DNA from: an uncultured Lachnospiraceae bacterium
GTDB lineage: Bacteria > Bacillota > Clostridia > Lachnospirales > Lachnospiraceae
Length of the DNA: 21,354 bases
Direction: 5' to 3'
Assembly: GCA_934437985.1 (NCBI GenBank)
Contig: CAKSBI010000037.1
Location: 1-21,354, forward strand
The notes beneath the pieces were generated by a model. That model made no database searches and was not told the DNA's origin. It saw nothing but the letters and a program-made list of their open reading frames with translations. This document shows, in pieces, positions 15,376 through 21,354 of the stretch (positions are counted from its first letter, which is position 1; every line of letters begins with the position of its first letter). Position numbers and translations under genes: made by a program.

Positions 15376-16572
15376 TTATTCTGAAAGAATATCTACTGTC
15401 TCTCTGGCAATAGCAAGCTCCTCGTTAGTAGGAATAACTACAACCTTAGTTCTGGAGTCAGGTGTTGATACTATAACCTCTTCGCCGCGGATATTATTCT
15501 TTTCCTCATCAAGCGTTATTCCAAGGTATCCAAGGTGATCTATGATCTGCTTACGGACAGCAATATTGTTCTCACCAAGTCCGGCTGTAAATACGATAGC
15601 ATCTACGCCATTCATTACCGCAACATATGCACCGATATACCTTATAACACTGTAGCAGAATACATCCACAGCCTGCTTTGCAAGCTCATTTCCCTCTTTT
15701 GAAGCCTTATCAAGATCCCTGAAGTCACTTGATACCCCGCCTGACAATCCGAGCACTCCCGACTTCTTATTAAGCACATTCATGACCTCATCAATACACT
15801 TGTCCTCTTTGTGAGATATGAATTCAATGATAGCAGGGTCTATACTTCCACTTCTTGTTCCCATGATAACACCCTCAAGTGGTGTAAGTCCCATGCTTGT
15901 ATCAACAGACTTGCCATTAAGCACAGCAGAAATACTTGAACCATTGCCAAGATGGCATACGATAACCCTGCTGTTATCCCTGTCAAGTCCAAGGAACTCA
16001 CATGCCCTTTTAGATACAAAGCTGTGGCTCGTTCCATGGAAGCCATAACGTCTGATCTTATACCGGTCATAATATTCAATAGGAAGACCGTACAGATACG
16101 CCTCCTTTGGCATTGTCTGATGGAATGCCGTATCAAATACAGCAACATTCGGAACCCCAGGCATAATAGCCTGACATGCCCTGATGCCAATAAGATTGGC
16201 GGGATTATGAAGTGGTGCAAGGTCATTACACTCTTCAATTGCAGCCATTACCTCATCATTGATCTCAACTGAAGACGCAAACCTTTCTCCACCATGTACA
16301 ACCCTGTGCCCGATTGCCCCTATCTGGTCAAGACCGGAGATAACGCCCATATCCTTATTGACAATAGCATCAAGAATAAGTCCAACACCAACCTTATGGT
16401 CAGGTATTGAAACCTCAGTAACTGACTTTTCCCCATCACCGGGTTTATATGTAAACATACCATCAATCCCTATACGCTCACACAATCCGCTTGCAAGTAC
16501 ATTCTCTGACTCTGAGTCAATAAGCTGGTACTTAAGTGATGAGCTTCCACAGTTCAATACAAGAATATTCAT
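15376..16572 (-). CDS. ackA: Acetate kinase
   Basis: Converts acetyl phosphate and ADP to acetate and ATP, the main ATP-yielding fermentation step. The 398-residue protein is full length, with NCGSSSLKY (7-15, Asn7), GHRVVHGG (88-95, Arg90), FDTAFHQTMP (146-155, Asp147), GFHGTSH (177-183, His179), HLGNGSS (207-213), MGTRSGSIDP (237-246, Arg240), and the C-terminal NEELAIARE with the metal-site Glu. AGGAGA precedes the ATG. It follows ilvE after 19 bases and probably shares its promoter. No phosphotransacetylase gene is adjacent. Confidence 0.98.
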   Translation of the reverse strand: MNILVLNCGSSSLKYQLIDSESENVLASGLCERIGIDGMFTYKPGDGEKSVTEVSIPDHKVGVGLILDAIVNKDMGVISGLDQIGAIGHRVVHGGERFASSVEINDEVMAAIEECNDLAPLHNPANLIGIRACQAIMPGVPNVAVFDTAFHQTMPKEAYLYGLPIEYYDRYKIRRYGFHGTSHSFVSKRACEFLGLDRDNSRVIVCHLGNGSSISAVLNGKSVDTSMGLTPLEGVIMGTRSGSIDPAIIEFISHKEDKCIDEVMNVLNKKSGVLGLSGGVSSDFRDLDKASKEGNELAKQAVDVFCYSVIRYIGAYVAVMNGVDAIVFTAGLGENNIAVRKQIIDHLGYLGITLDEEKNNIRGEEVIVSTPDSRTKVVVIPTNEELAIARETVDILSE

Positions 16573-16591
16573 TATAATATATCTCCTGTTC

Positions 16592-17623
16592 TTAGTCTAA
16601 CTTAATCTCATGGATCCATCCTTCAGGAGCCTCGATACGACCCATCTGGATACCGGTAAGTGTATCATATAGTTTTTTGGTAATCTCTCCCATCTGCTCC
16701 ATGCCGGCAGCAAAACATATCTCTTTACCATGGTCTACTACCTTACCTACAGGAGAAATAACTGCAGCTGTTCCACAAAGACCACACTCTGCCATATCCC
16801 CTAATTCATCAAGATATACTTCTCTCTCTTCAACCTCAAGACCAAGATACTCCTTAGCTACATACACAAGCGACCTTCTTGTTATTGAAGGTAAGATACT
16901 GTCTGACTTAGGTGTCACAACCTTCCCATCCTTAGTTACAAACAGGAAGTTAGCTCCACCGGTCTCCTCAACCCTGGAACGTGTTCCCGGGTCAAGATAC
17001 ATATTCTCATCATATCCTTCTCTGTGAGCTGTAACAATTGCATGAAGGCTCATTGCATAGTTAAGTCCGGCCTTAATATTACCTGTTCCATGTGGTGCTG
17101 CACGGTCAAAATCACTAACCTTGATAGTAATAGGCTTAGCACCACCCTTGAAGTATGGTCCAACCGGAGTTGAGAACATTCTGAACTGGTAATCCTCTGC
17201 CGGCTTAACACCGATAACCGGTGAGATTCCAAACATATATGGTCTTATGTATAATGTAGCTCCCGAACCATATGGCGGAACATAAGCAGCGTTAGCAGCT
17301 ACAACCTTATTAACAGCATCTATAAATCTATCCTCAGGGAATACAGGCATCTCAAGACGCTTAGCAGAATCCTTAAGTCTTGAAGCATTAAGATCAGGAC
17401 GGAATGTTACAATACGTCCATCCTCTGTTGTATATGCCTTAAGTCCCTCAAATACCGTCTGTGCATACTGTAAAACACCGGCACATTCGCTCATCACGAT
17501 CATATCATCTTCAGTCATACGACCCTCATCCCATGCGCCGTTACTGTAATCAGATACATATCTCATATCCGTCTTCTGATAGCCGAACCCAATATTTGAC
17601 CAATCAATATCTTTCTTTTCCAT
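16592..17623 (-). CDS. ilvE: Branched-chain amino acid aminotransferase
   Basis: PLP enzyme that transfers the amino group between glutamate and the oxo-acids of Leu, Ile and Val, the last step of their synthesis. The 343-residue protein has the fold type IV features: TVFEGLKAY (56-64), YIRPYMFG (125-132), the PLP lysine in GNIKAGLNYA (Lys184), SRVEETGGAN, and CGTAAVISPVG. An ATG nine codons upstream (17650) is open, but the ATG at 17623 sits nine bases after GGAGG and yields MEKKDIDWSN, so it is preferred. It leads the ilvE-ackA operon from a clear promoter. No leader attenuator or T-box is visible in the ~50-base leader. Confidence 0.96.
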   Translation of the reverse strand: MEKKDIDWSNIGFGYQKTDMRYVSDYSNGAWDEGRMTEDDMIVMSECAGVLQYAQTVFEGLKAYTTEDGRIVTFRPDLNASRLKDSAKRLEMPVFPEDRFIDAVNKVVAANAAYVPPYGSGATLYIRPYMFGISPVIGVKPAEDYQFRMFSTPVGPYFKGGAKPITIKVSDFDRAAPHGTGNIKAGLNYAMSLHAIVTAHREGYDENMYLDPGTRSRVEETGGANFLFVTKDGKVVTPKSDSILPSITRRSLVYVAKEYLGLEVEEREVYLDELGDMAECGLCGTAAVISPVGKVVDHGKEICFAAGMEQMGEITKKLYDTLTGIQMGRIEAPEGWIHEIKLD

Positions 17624-17676
17624 AAAAATATACCTCCGCTCCGCCGGCATCCTGTCAGCTTATTTTTGTCTTTATA

Positions 17677-17705
17677 ATGATACACCCTCATTTTTTTTAC
17701 GTCAA
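17677..17705 (-). promoter_or_regulatory. SigA-type promoter for ilvE-ackA
   Basis: On the minus strand TTGACG (17700-17705) and TATCAT (17677-17682) are exactly 17 bases apart, 54 bases before the ilvE start. It is the last clearly chromosomal feature before the integrative element. Confidence 0.72.
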
Positions 17706-17872
17706 GATTTCTTTCTATTTACTGCCGTGGCAGATGAAAAGTACTTTAATCATTATTTTATTTCTCCTTGTTTTGCCCCGGAATGCCCTGTTTTGCGAGG
17801 TTTTCTGGGATTCTTGTAGTTTGCTCTGAAAATTACAGATTGTGGCAAATCAGAGCAGAACCCTGCAAGCTG
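17706..17872. other. Gene-free junction region between chromosome and integrative element
   Basis: No gene is seen here. The sequence contains TGTTTTGC twice, 20 bases apart (17769-17776 and 17789-17796), and a perfect 8-bp inverted repeat (TGCTCTGA at 17822-17829 with TCAGAGCA at 17850-17857). The chromosome-element boundary and the integrase core site should lie in this stretch, but I cannot place it without the other end of the element. Confidence 0.4.
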
Positions 17873-17925
17873 TTACTACCTGTTAGTAGTAAAGTTGGTA
17901 GTAAAAGGGAAAGGGTTACTACTAA
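17873..17925. repeat. Cluster of four GTAGTAA motifs, probable integrase arm-type sites
   Basis: Four copies of the motif lie within 53 bases: TTACTACC (17873-17880), TAGTAGTAAA (17884-17893), GGTAGTAAAA (17897-17906) and TTACTACTAA (17916-17925), as two direct and two inverted copies. TTAGTAGTAA (17883-17892) is the exact inverse of 17916-17925. The Tn916 integrase N-terminal domain binds DR2 repeats that contain AGTAGTAAA, and the integrase in this window has that domain. There is no U-run after the inverted repeat, so a terminator is less likely. Confidence 0.6.
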
Positions 17926-17934
17926 GGATTTTCG

Positions 17935-18654
17935 TTAAAACAAGAAATCACTTATGTAATTTCCTAGAACACCTAACAATGTGCCAAAAACAACTGTACC
18001 CATCAAAAATTTTCTTATCCCTTCATTTTTCTTCTCAACTAATTCATTCTGTCCAACCCTAAATTCTGTACACGGAAACAGGTTTCTCTTCAACCTCGCA
18101 AAAGGAGGCAATACACAAGTAAAAAAACTTCCTCCCAACCATATACCAATAATTAATCGCTGAACTATTGTCGGAAAAACTATATCTCTTTTACCCGTAT
18201 ATACACAAATCACTACGAATGTAGCTGTTAATAATATTGACATAATTGGTATAGCAGATAACACTCGATAATTTAACCTGAAATTCTTCAAACACATCTC
18301 TATTTTATTTTTTAACAGTAAATAATCATCCCCACTATTAAAACAAAATTTTATTTCAGTAGTAGCTTGTTCACTATTATCGAATACGAGGGTAATCCTG
18401 TTACTATCATATTCATTTCCTAACGTAACACCAATTTCCATTGCTTCAATTCTATATGGTTTCTTTTCAAAATATTCAAAGCATTCATCAATGTTACTAA
18501 ATGTAAATTTCGTACTATTTGTACACTCAGCCTTAATTTCTAATATAGAATTTTCATTATACTGTTTAAACACATCTTCCAAACTCACTAACAGTTGTCG
18601 ATTAATCCTATGTCCAACTGCATATTTATGTATTTTAAAAACTTCTTCTTTCAT
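17935..18654 (-). CDS. Hypothetical membrane protein, soluble N-terminal domain plus three C-terminal helices
   Basis: A 239-residue protein of unknown function. Residues 1-125 form a soluble alternating strand/helix domain (SLEDVFKQY, then strands around LEIKAEC, KFTFSN, AMEIGVTLG, RITLVFDN, EIKFCFN), ending in an amphipathic helix. Three hydrophobic segments follow at about 132-153, 162-184 and 216-236, separated by a basic loop RLKRN. There is no signal peptide. The pattern resembles widespread uncharacterised bacterial proteins in which a small sensor-like domain is tethered to the membrane; I recall no assigned function. GGGAGG lies six bases before the ATG and overlaps the stop of the upstream gene, so the two are coupled. 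It is AT rich and has arm-type repeats just past its stop. Confidence 0.78.
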   Translation of the reverse strand: MKEEVFKIHKYAVGHRINRQLLVSLEDVFKQYNENSILEIKAECTNSTKFTFSNIDECFEYFEKKPYRIEAMEIGVTLGNEYDSNRITLVFDNSEQATTEIKFCFNSGDDYLLLKNKIEMCLKNFRLNYRVLSAIPIMSILLTATFVVICVYTGKRDIVFPTIVQRLIIGIWLGGSFFTCVLPPFARLKRNLFPCTEFRVGQNELVEKKNEGIRKFLMGTVVFGTLLGVLGNYISDFLF

Positions 18655-18665
18655 GATGTACCTCC

Positions 18666-19226
18666 CTATTCTTCCTCATTTGAATAAAAACTATTATTTT
18701 TTAATATACATTCTAATTCATCAATATTTTTAATCGATGTAATAGTGGTTTTTGTTCCTAAAACCAAGTTCTTATTCTTTTCATAAAAATCTTCTTGCGC
18801 TGTTTTAAATGAACTTCCATTTTTCCAAAATCTAGCATGAGTAGTCCAAGCAAACTCCTTTTCCTTATACATGTCAGATTTATTATATACATATACAAAT
18901 GCAATAACTTCATAACGAAGACTTGAAATATATTGGTATAAATACTCTTGTGTCCATTTTTTTCTATATTTAAAATTGCAAAGCTCGGCAAATTGATTTA
19001 TATATTCTTCGTTTCCTTCTTTATGTAATAAAATGTTATGCAAGCAACTAATATCATATAAAATTTCGCGCCCAACATCGATACATTTGCCAACATTTAA
19101 ACACTCAAATATATCTTCTCTTTTTCCAAACAATGCCCATATTCCCTGTTTATTAATATATTTATCTACTTCATTAATAGTAACTTTACCATTCTCTTCT
19201 TTATAAATTATCTTGATGCAGTTCAC
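18666..19226 (-). CDS. Hypothetical protein with GIY-YIG-like motif
   Basis: A 186-residue soluble protein. The reading frame could open at a TTG at 19247, but GTG at 19226 lies six bases after AAGGAGG and is the better start (MNCIKIIYKEENG). Residues 28-56 read GIWALFGKREDIFECLNVGK then CIDVGREI, which lines up with the GIY-YIG nuclease core: GIW for GIY, NVGK for YVGK, and Arg53 at the conserved Arg position. The first motif has Trp and the second Asn in place of the usual Tyr. A later segment KEKEFAWTTHARFW (about 122-135) is the most conserved-looking remainder. The nuclease assignment is tentative. It is AT rich, stands directly before the membrane protein gene, and its stop overlaps that gene's ribosome binding site. 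Confidence 0.75.
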   Translation of the reverse strand: MNCIKIIYKEENGKVTINEVDKYINKQGIWALFGKREDIFECLNVGKCIDVGREILYDISCLHNILLHKEGNEEYINQFAELCNFKYRKKWTQEYLYQYISSLRYEVIAFVYVYNKSDMYKEKEFAWTTHARFWKNGSSFKTAQEDFYEKNKNLVLGTKTTITSIKNIDELECILKNNSFYSNEEE

Positions 19227-19252
19227 CCAATTCCTCCTTAGTATCAAATCTA

Positions 19253-19811
19253 CTATTCTTTATCTTTTATATCTAACGATGTCCAAAACACAAAAAATCT
19301 ATTTAAAATACCTATCAAACTTGAAGAAACAAATTCTATTCCACATGCATTAGATATACATATCCATAAATAGCGGGAATAAATAGAAGTATATTCACTT
19401 TCAAAATTATTATCAAAGACATAACCTGTCATCAAAAATATTAGCACATTTTCAAGACTACTTGAAAAACGAAATGATGACCCAATTCGTAGTCTATGAA
19501 AATAGTCTATCCTTTCAATGTTATTGGACTATTTATCCAGTATTTCATAAATAATTGCTGAAATAACAAATATAACAAACGCTATAATTACTAAACTAGT
19601 AAACAAATGTACACCTATTCTTACAATGTCTAAAATCAAACTTTGCATTTGCTTGCTTACCAGACTTCTAATACATCCCTGTATATCCCAAACTCTGCTA
19701 GTAAACAAAACTAGAATCAAACATAAAAAACAAAGGATTTGAGATAAAATAGTGTAGATTGTCTTTTTTCTTTATTTCCTTCCAACAACATTTTTACAAA
19801 AAACCACCCAT
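19253..19811 (-). pseudogene. Decayed small membrane protein gene
   Basis: A promoter, a GGAGG site (19821-19825) and an ATG (19811) are in place, but the frame stops after five codons (MGGFL, TAA at 19794-19796). A frame open from 19771 encodes hydrophobic helices (LCFLCLILVLF; LVIIAFVIFVISAIIYEI), is cut by TAG at 19529-19531, and continues in the same frame for 91 more codons (RYLWICISNACGIEF, then ILNRFFVFW) to TAG at 19253. The ATG frame joins the hydrophobic frame if one base is removed from the run of six A/T at 19764-19769. Two stops plus one frameshift suggest a dead gene of about 185 codons. Alternatives are two unrelated small membrane peptides or non-coding DNA; no good ribosome binding sites precede the internal TTG, GTG or ATG codons. 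Confidence 0.4.
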
Positions 19812-19857
19812 AGTATGTTTCCTCCAATGTATTTTTATCTTTCAGTATTTACACTAT

Positions 19858-19886
19858 ATTATATCGTCACCCTCATCATTTTTCCA
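19858..19886 (-). promoter_or_regulatory. Possible promoter for the cargo genes
   Basis: On the minus strand TATAAT (19858-19863) is preceded by TGGAAA (19881-19886) at 17 bases. The -35 is weak. It begins right after the integrase terminator and faces the cargo, so it could start a transcript through the decayed gene into the two hypothetical genes. Confidence 0.45.
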
Positions 19887-19889
19887 TAG

Positions 19890-19917
19890 AAAAAAAGCGC
19901 CCGGTATACCCGGAGCG
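19890..19917 (-). terminator. Intrinsic terminator of the integrase gene
   Basis: CGC-CCGG (19898-19904) pairs with CCGG-GCG (19910-19917, one bulged A) around a five-base loop. Seven A residues (19890-19896) give a U-run on the minus strand. It lies 20 bases past the integrase stop. Confidence 0.8.
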
Positions 19918-19936
19918 TTTCTACCATGTAGCCTAC

Positions 19937-21220
19937 CTACACCACTTTAAATATTTTTTGCGACACCGCTTTGGCATCGTTTTTCTTTTCAACCTCCGCC
20001 TGTGCCTTCCTAAACTCTTCCATCCGCTTCAATTCTTCCTCAGCGTCATCGAATCCGATATGCGTGTACACATTCATTGTAACCGATATATCCGAATGCC
20101 CCATGAGGTACTGTAGTGTCTTAGGATTCATTCCCGATTTCGCCATATTCGAGCAATAGGTGTGTCGGCATACATGAGGCGTAATGTTTGGCATCTGCAC
20201 CCGGTAGATGTCATTGTATCTGCCTACCATATGATTGAATCGGTGCTGCCAGTGCATTGCCACAAGTGGCATTCCATTATCATCGTAAAACAGGAATCCG
20301 CTATATCCATCTATGGACTTCTCCACTTTCGGTGCATTTCTATCCTCGATGATTGCCTGAAACATCTGTGCCACATCCTCTGTAATCAGCAATACTCTTG
20401 TTCCGGCATCTGTCTTTGTGGTTTCTATGATGTATCGCATATCCGATGTTCTCTGCAACTGGTGGTCAATATTCACAGTTCTGTTCTCAAGATCAATGTC
20501 CTTCAGCGTCAGTCCACAAAATTCCGATATTCGCATTCCCGTATGAAAGAGTATGTACACAACTTCATAGTATTTACAGTACACCACATCGTCATGCACA
20601 AACTTTAGGAATTTTCTCATCTGGTCTTTGGAAATTGCCTCTCTTGTGACTGCGTCATTTACCAATACTCCAGCAAGCTGGAATCCGAATGGATTCTTTA
20701 CCAGAATGTCATCATCCACCGCCATCTGAAAGGCTGGTCGCAACACTCCACGGATGGTATGAATAGAACTGTAGTTCTTTCCATCTTCCTGTTGCAGTTT
20801 GATAAGAAACAGCTTTGCATCCGAAGTTTTCACACTTCGTATCGTCTTTTTGCCAAATGCTTCCTTTGCAAGTAATCTCTGTACTGTAACATATCCCTGT
20901 TTCGTGCTTTGCCTTACTCCGGTCTTTGTTTTCAAATATCGGTCTACCAGTTCACATACTGTCATCTGTCCGTCCACGATATTTACAAGCAAATCTAAAT
21001 CTGTGTTTACCTGTTTTTCCAACTCTCGAAGGGAAAGGCATGGTTTCTTGCCCTTTGGGAGTTTATCCGTAGGCTCCAGTTTCCAACTATAGACAAAATG
21101 TGGTTTTCCATCAATATGGTACTTATACTGATATTTTCCATCTGCCCTTACGCTCTCTCCCGGCCTGAGAACCCTGCGTTTGGAATCCCGCCTTGTCTGT
21201 CCTCTTCCTGCCTTTGCCAT
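19937..21220 (-). CDS. int: Tn916-family tyrosine recombinase (integrase)
   Basis: Site-specific recombinase that integrates and excises the element. The 427-residue protein has the Tn916 Int layout: an N-terminal arm-binding domain (RRDSKRRVLRPGES at 10-23, then KYQYKYHIDGKPHFVYSWKL at 29-48), a core-binding domain (about 85-185), and the catalytic domain. Catalytic residues are readable: Arg230 (HTGMRISE), Lys269 (ETTKTDAG), His349 and Arg352 (HVCRHTYC), His375 (LMGHSDI) and the nucleophile Tyr385 (NVYTHIG). The protein therefore looks active. The ATG overlaps the stop of the Xis-like gene by one base and follows GAGGAGG. A terminator follows closely. Confidence 0.96.
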   Translation of the reverse strand: MAKAGRGQTRRDSKRRVLRPGESVRADGKYQYKYHIDGKPHFVYSWKLEPTDKLPKGKKPCLSLRELEKQVNTDLDLLVNIVDGQMTVCELVDRYLKTKTGVRQSTKQGYVTVQRLLAKEAFGKKTIRSVKTSDAKLFLIKLQQEDGKNYSSIHTIRGVLRPAFQMAVDDDILVKNPFGFQLAGVLVNDAVTREAISKDQMRKFLKFVHDDVVYCKYYEVVYILFHTGMRISEFCGLTLKDIDLENRTVNIDHQLQRTSDMRYIIETTKTDAGTRVLLITEDVAQMFQAIIEDRNAPKVEKSIDGYSGFLFYDDNGMPLVAMHWQHRFNHMVGRYNDIYRVQMPNITPHVCRHTYCSNMAKSGMNPKTLQYLMGHSDISVTMNVYTHIGFDDAEEELKRMEEFRKAQAEVEKKNDAKAVSQKIFKVV

Positions 21221-21354
21221 TATCCTCGCCTCCTCAACTCTGGATGGTGCAGTAGATATTTTTCAAACGCAACCCGGAGAATCAGCTTGCGTTCTCCGTA
21301 GTATGCCAGAAAATCTTCTCCATCCGTATTACTCAATAAATCATAAAATTTTCT
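21220..21354 (-). CDS. xis: C-terminal part of Xis-like excisionase (cut by window edge)
   Basis: The last 44 codons of a gene that enters from the right edge and stops with TAA at 21220-21222, sharing one base with the integrase ATG. The visible end, from RKFYDLLSNTDGEDF through AYYGERKLILRVAFEKYLL, matches the end of Tn916 Xis as I recall it: a loop with GxR, an I-x-R strand, then FEK at the start of the last helix. Position directly upstream of int and the overlap fit the Tn916 arrangement, where Xis directs excision. The N-terminal winged-helix part is outside the window, so the call rests on a short match and context. Confidence 0.68.
   Translation of the reverse strand, partial: RKFYDLLSNTDGEDFLAYYGERKLILRVAFEKYLLHHPELRRRG

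Larger units (their letters stand above)
17821..21354. mobile_element. Partial integrative element with Tn916-type int/xis module
   Basis: The right part of the window has the parts of one end of an integrative (probably conjugative) element: an Xis-like gene and integrase in the Tn916 order, AT-rich cargo of unknown function, and a cluster of integrase arm-like repeats next to the chromosomal ilvE promoter. The left limit is approximate. The element runs off the right edge, so conjugation genes, other cargo and the second attachment site are not visible and conjugative ability is unproven. Confidence 0.65.

Noticed and set aside
17883..17925. Inverted TTAGTAGTAA / TTACTACTAA as terminator of the membrane protein gene
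   Set aside because: The stem is AT rich and no U-run follows on the minus strand. Two additional copies of the same motif in the cluster fit protein-binding sites better.
19764..19769. Programmed frameshift at the six-A run
   Set aside because: The heptamer AAAAAAG is not in the correct phase for -1 slippage from either upstream ATG, and the ATG frame already stops before it.
19253..19811. Stop-codon reassignment (TAG or TAA read as Gln) in the cargo
   Set aside because: A frameshift is also needed, and neighbouring genes including the integrase end with ordinary TAG or TAA stops.
19759..19950. Plus-strand open frame of 63 codons
   Set aside because: It runs through the integrase terminator and lacks a ribosome binding site.

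Overview
The window looks like a chromosomal segment of a low-GC Gram-positive anaerobe, most likely a Lachnospiraceae-type Clostridium. The reasons are strong GGAGG ribosome binding sites, several TTG starts, consensus SigA-type promoters with 17-base spacers, PPi-type phosphofructokinase, class II aldolase, acetate kinase, a four-Cys rpmF product, and small Lachnospiraceae-like hypothetical proteins. The species cannot be named from the sequence alone. Nearly all genes are on the minus strand, so they are transcribed from high to low coordinates. The exception is a YprB-like exonuclease at 13850-14989.

Layout from left to right: glycolysis genes fba and PPi-pfk (244-2557); a small four-Cys protein and a charged hypothetical protein (2680-3499); a NUDIX hydrolase with its own promoter (3620-4072); a peptidoglycan pair, a class B penicillin-binding protein translationally coupled to a SEDS (FtsW/RodA) glycosyltransferase (4170-7030); a long U32 protein of the rRNA/tRNA hydroxylation type (7063-9390); ZapA with an unusual tandem-repeat coiled coil (9508-10176); ruvB, ruvA and a cardiolipin-synthase-like gene in one operon (10281-13712); two interleaved divergent promoters serving cls and the YprB-like gene; rpmF behind a perfect consensus promoter; and an ilvE-ackA operon (15376-17623).

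From about 17.8 kb to the right edge lies one end of an integrative element. It carries a Tn916-type tyrosine integrase, the C-terminus of an Xis-like protein immediately upstream of it, and at the opposite side a cluster of four GTAGTAA motifs that resembles Tn916 integrase arm-type sites. Between integrase and arm sites sits about 2 kb of AT-rich cargo: a decayed membrane-protein gene, a small protein with a GIY-YIG-like motif, and a tightly linked three-helix membrane protein of unknown function. This two-gene cassette is the best candidate here for an undescribed system, but its role (defence, immunity or other) is inference only. The rest of the element, including its conjugation genes and other end, lies beyond the window.
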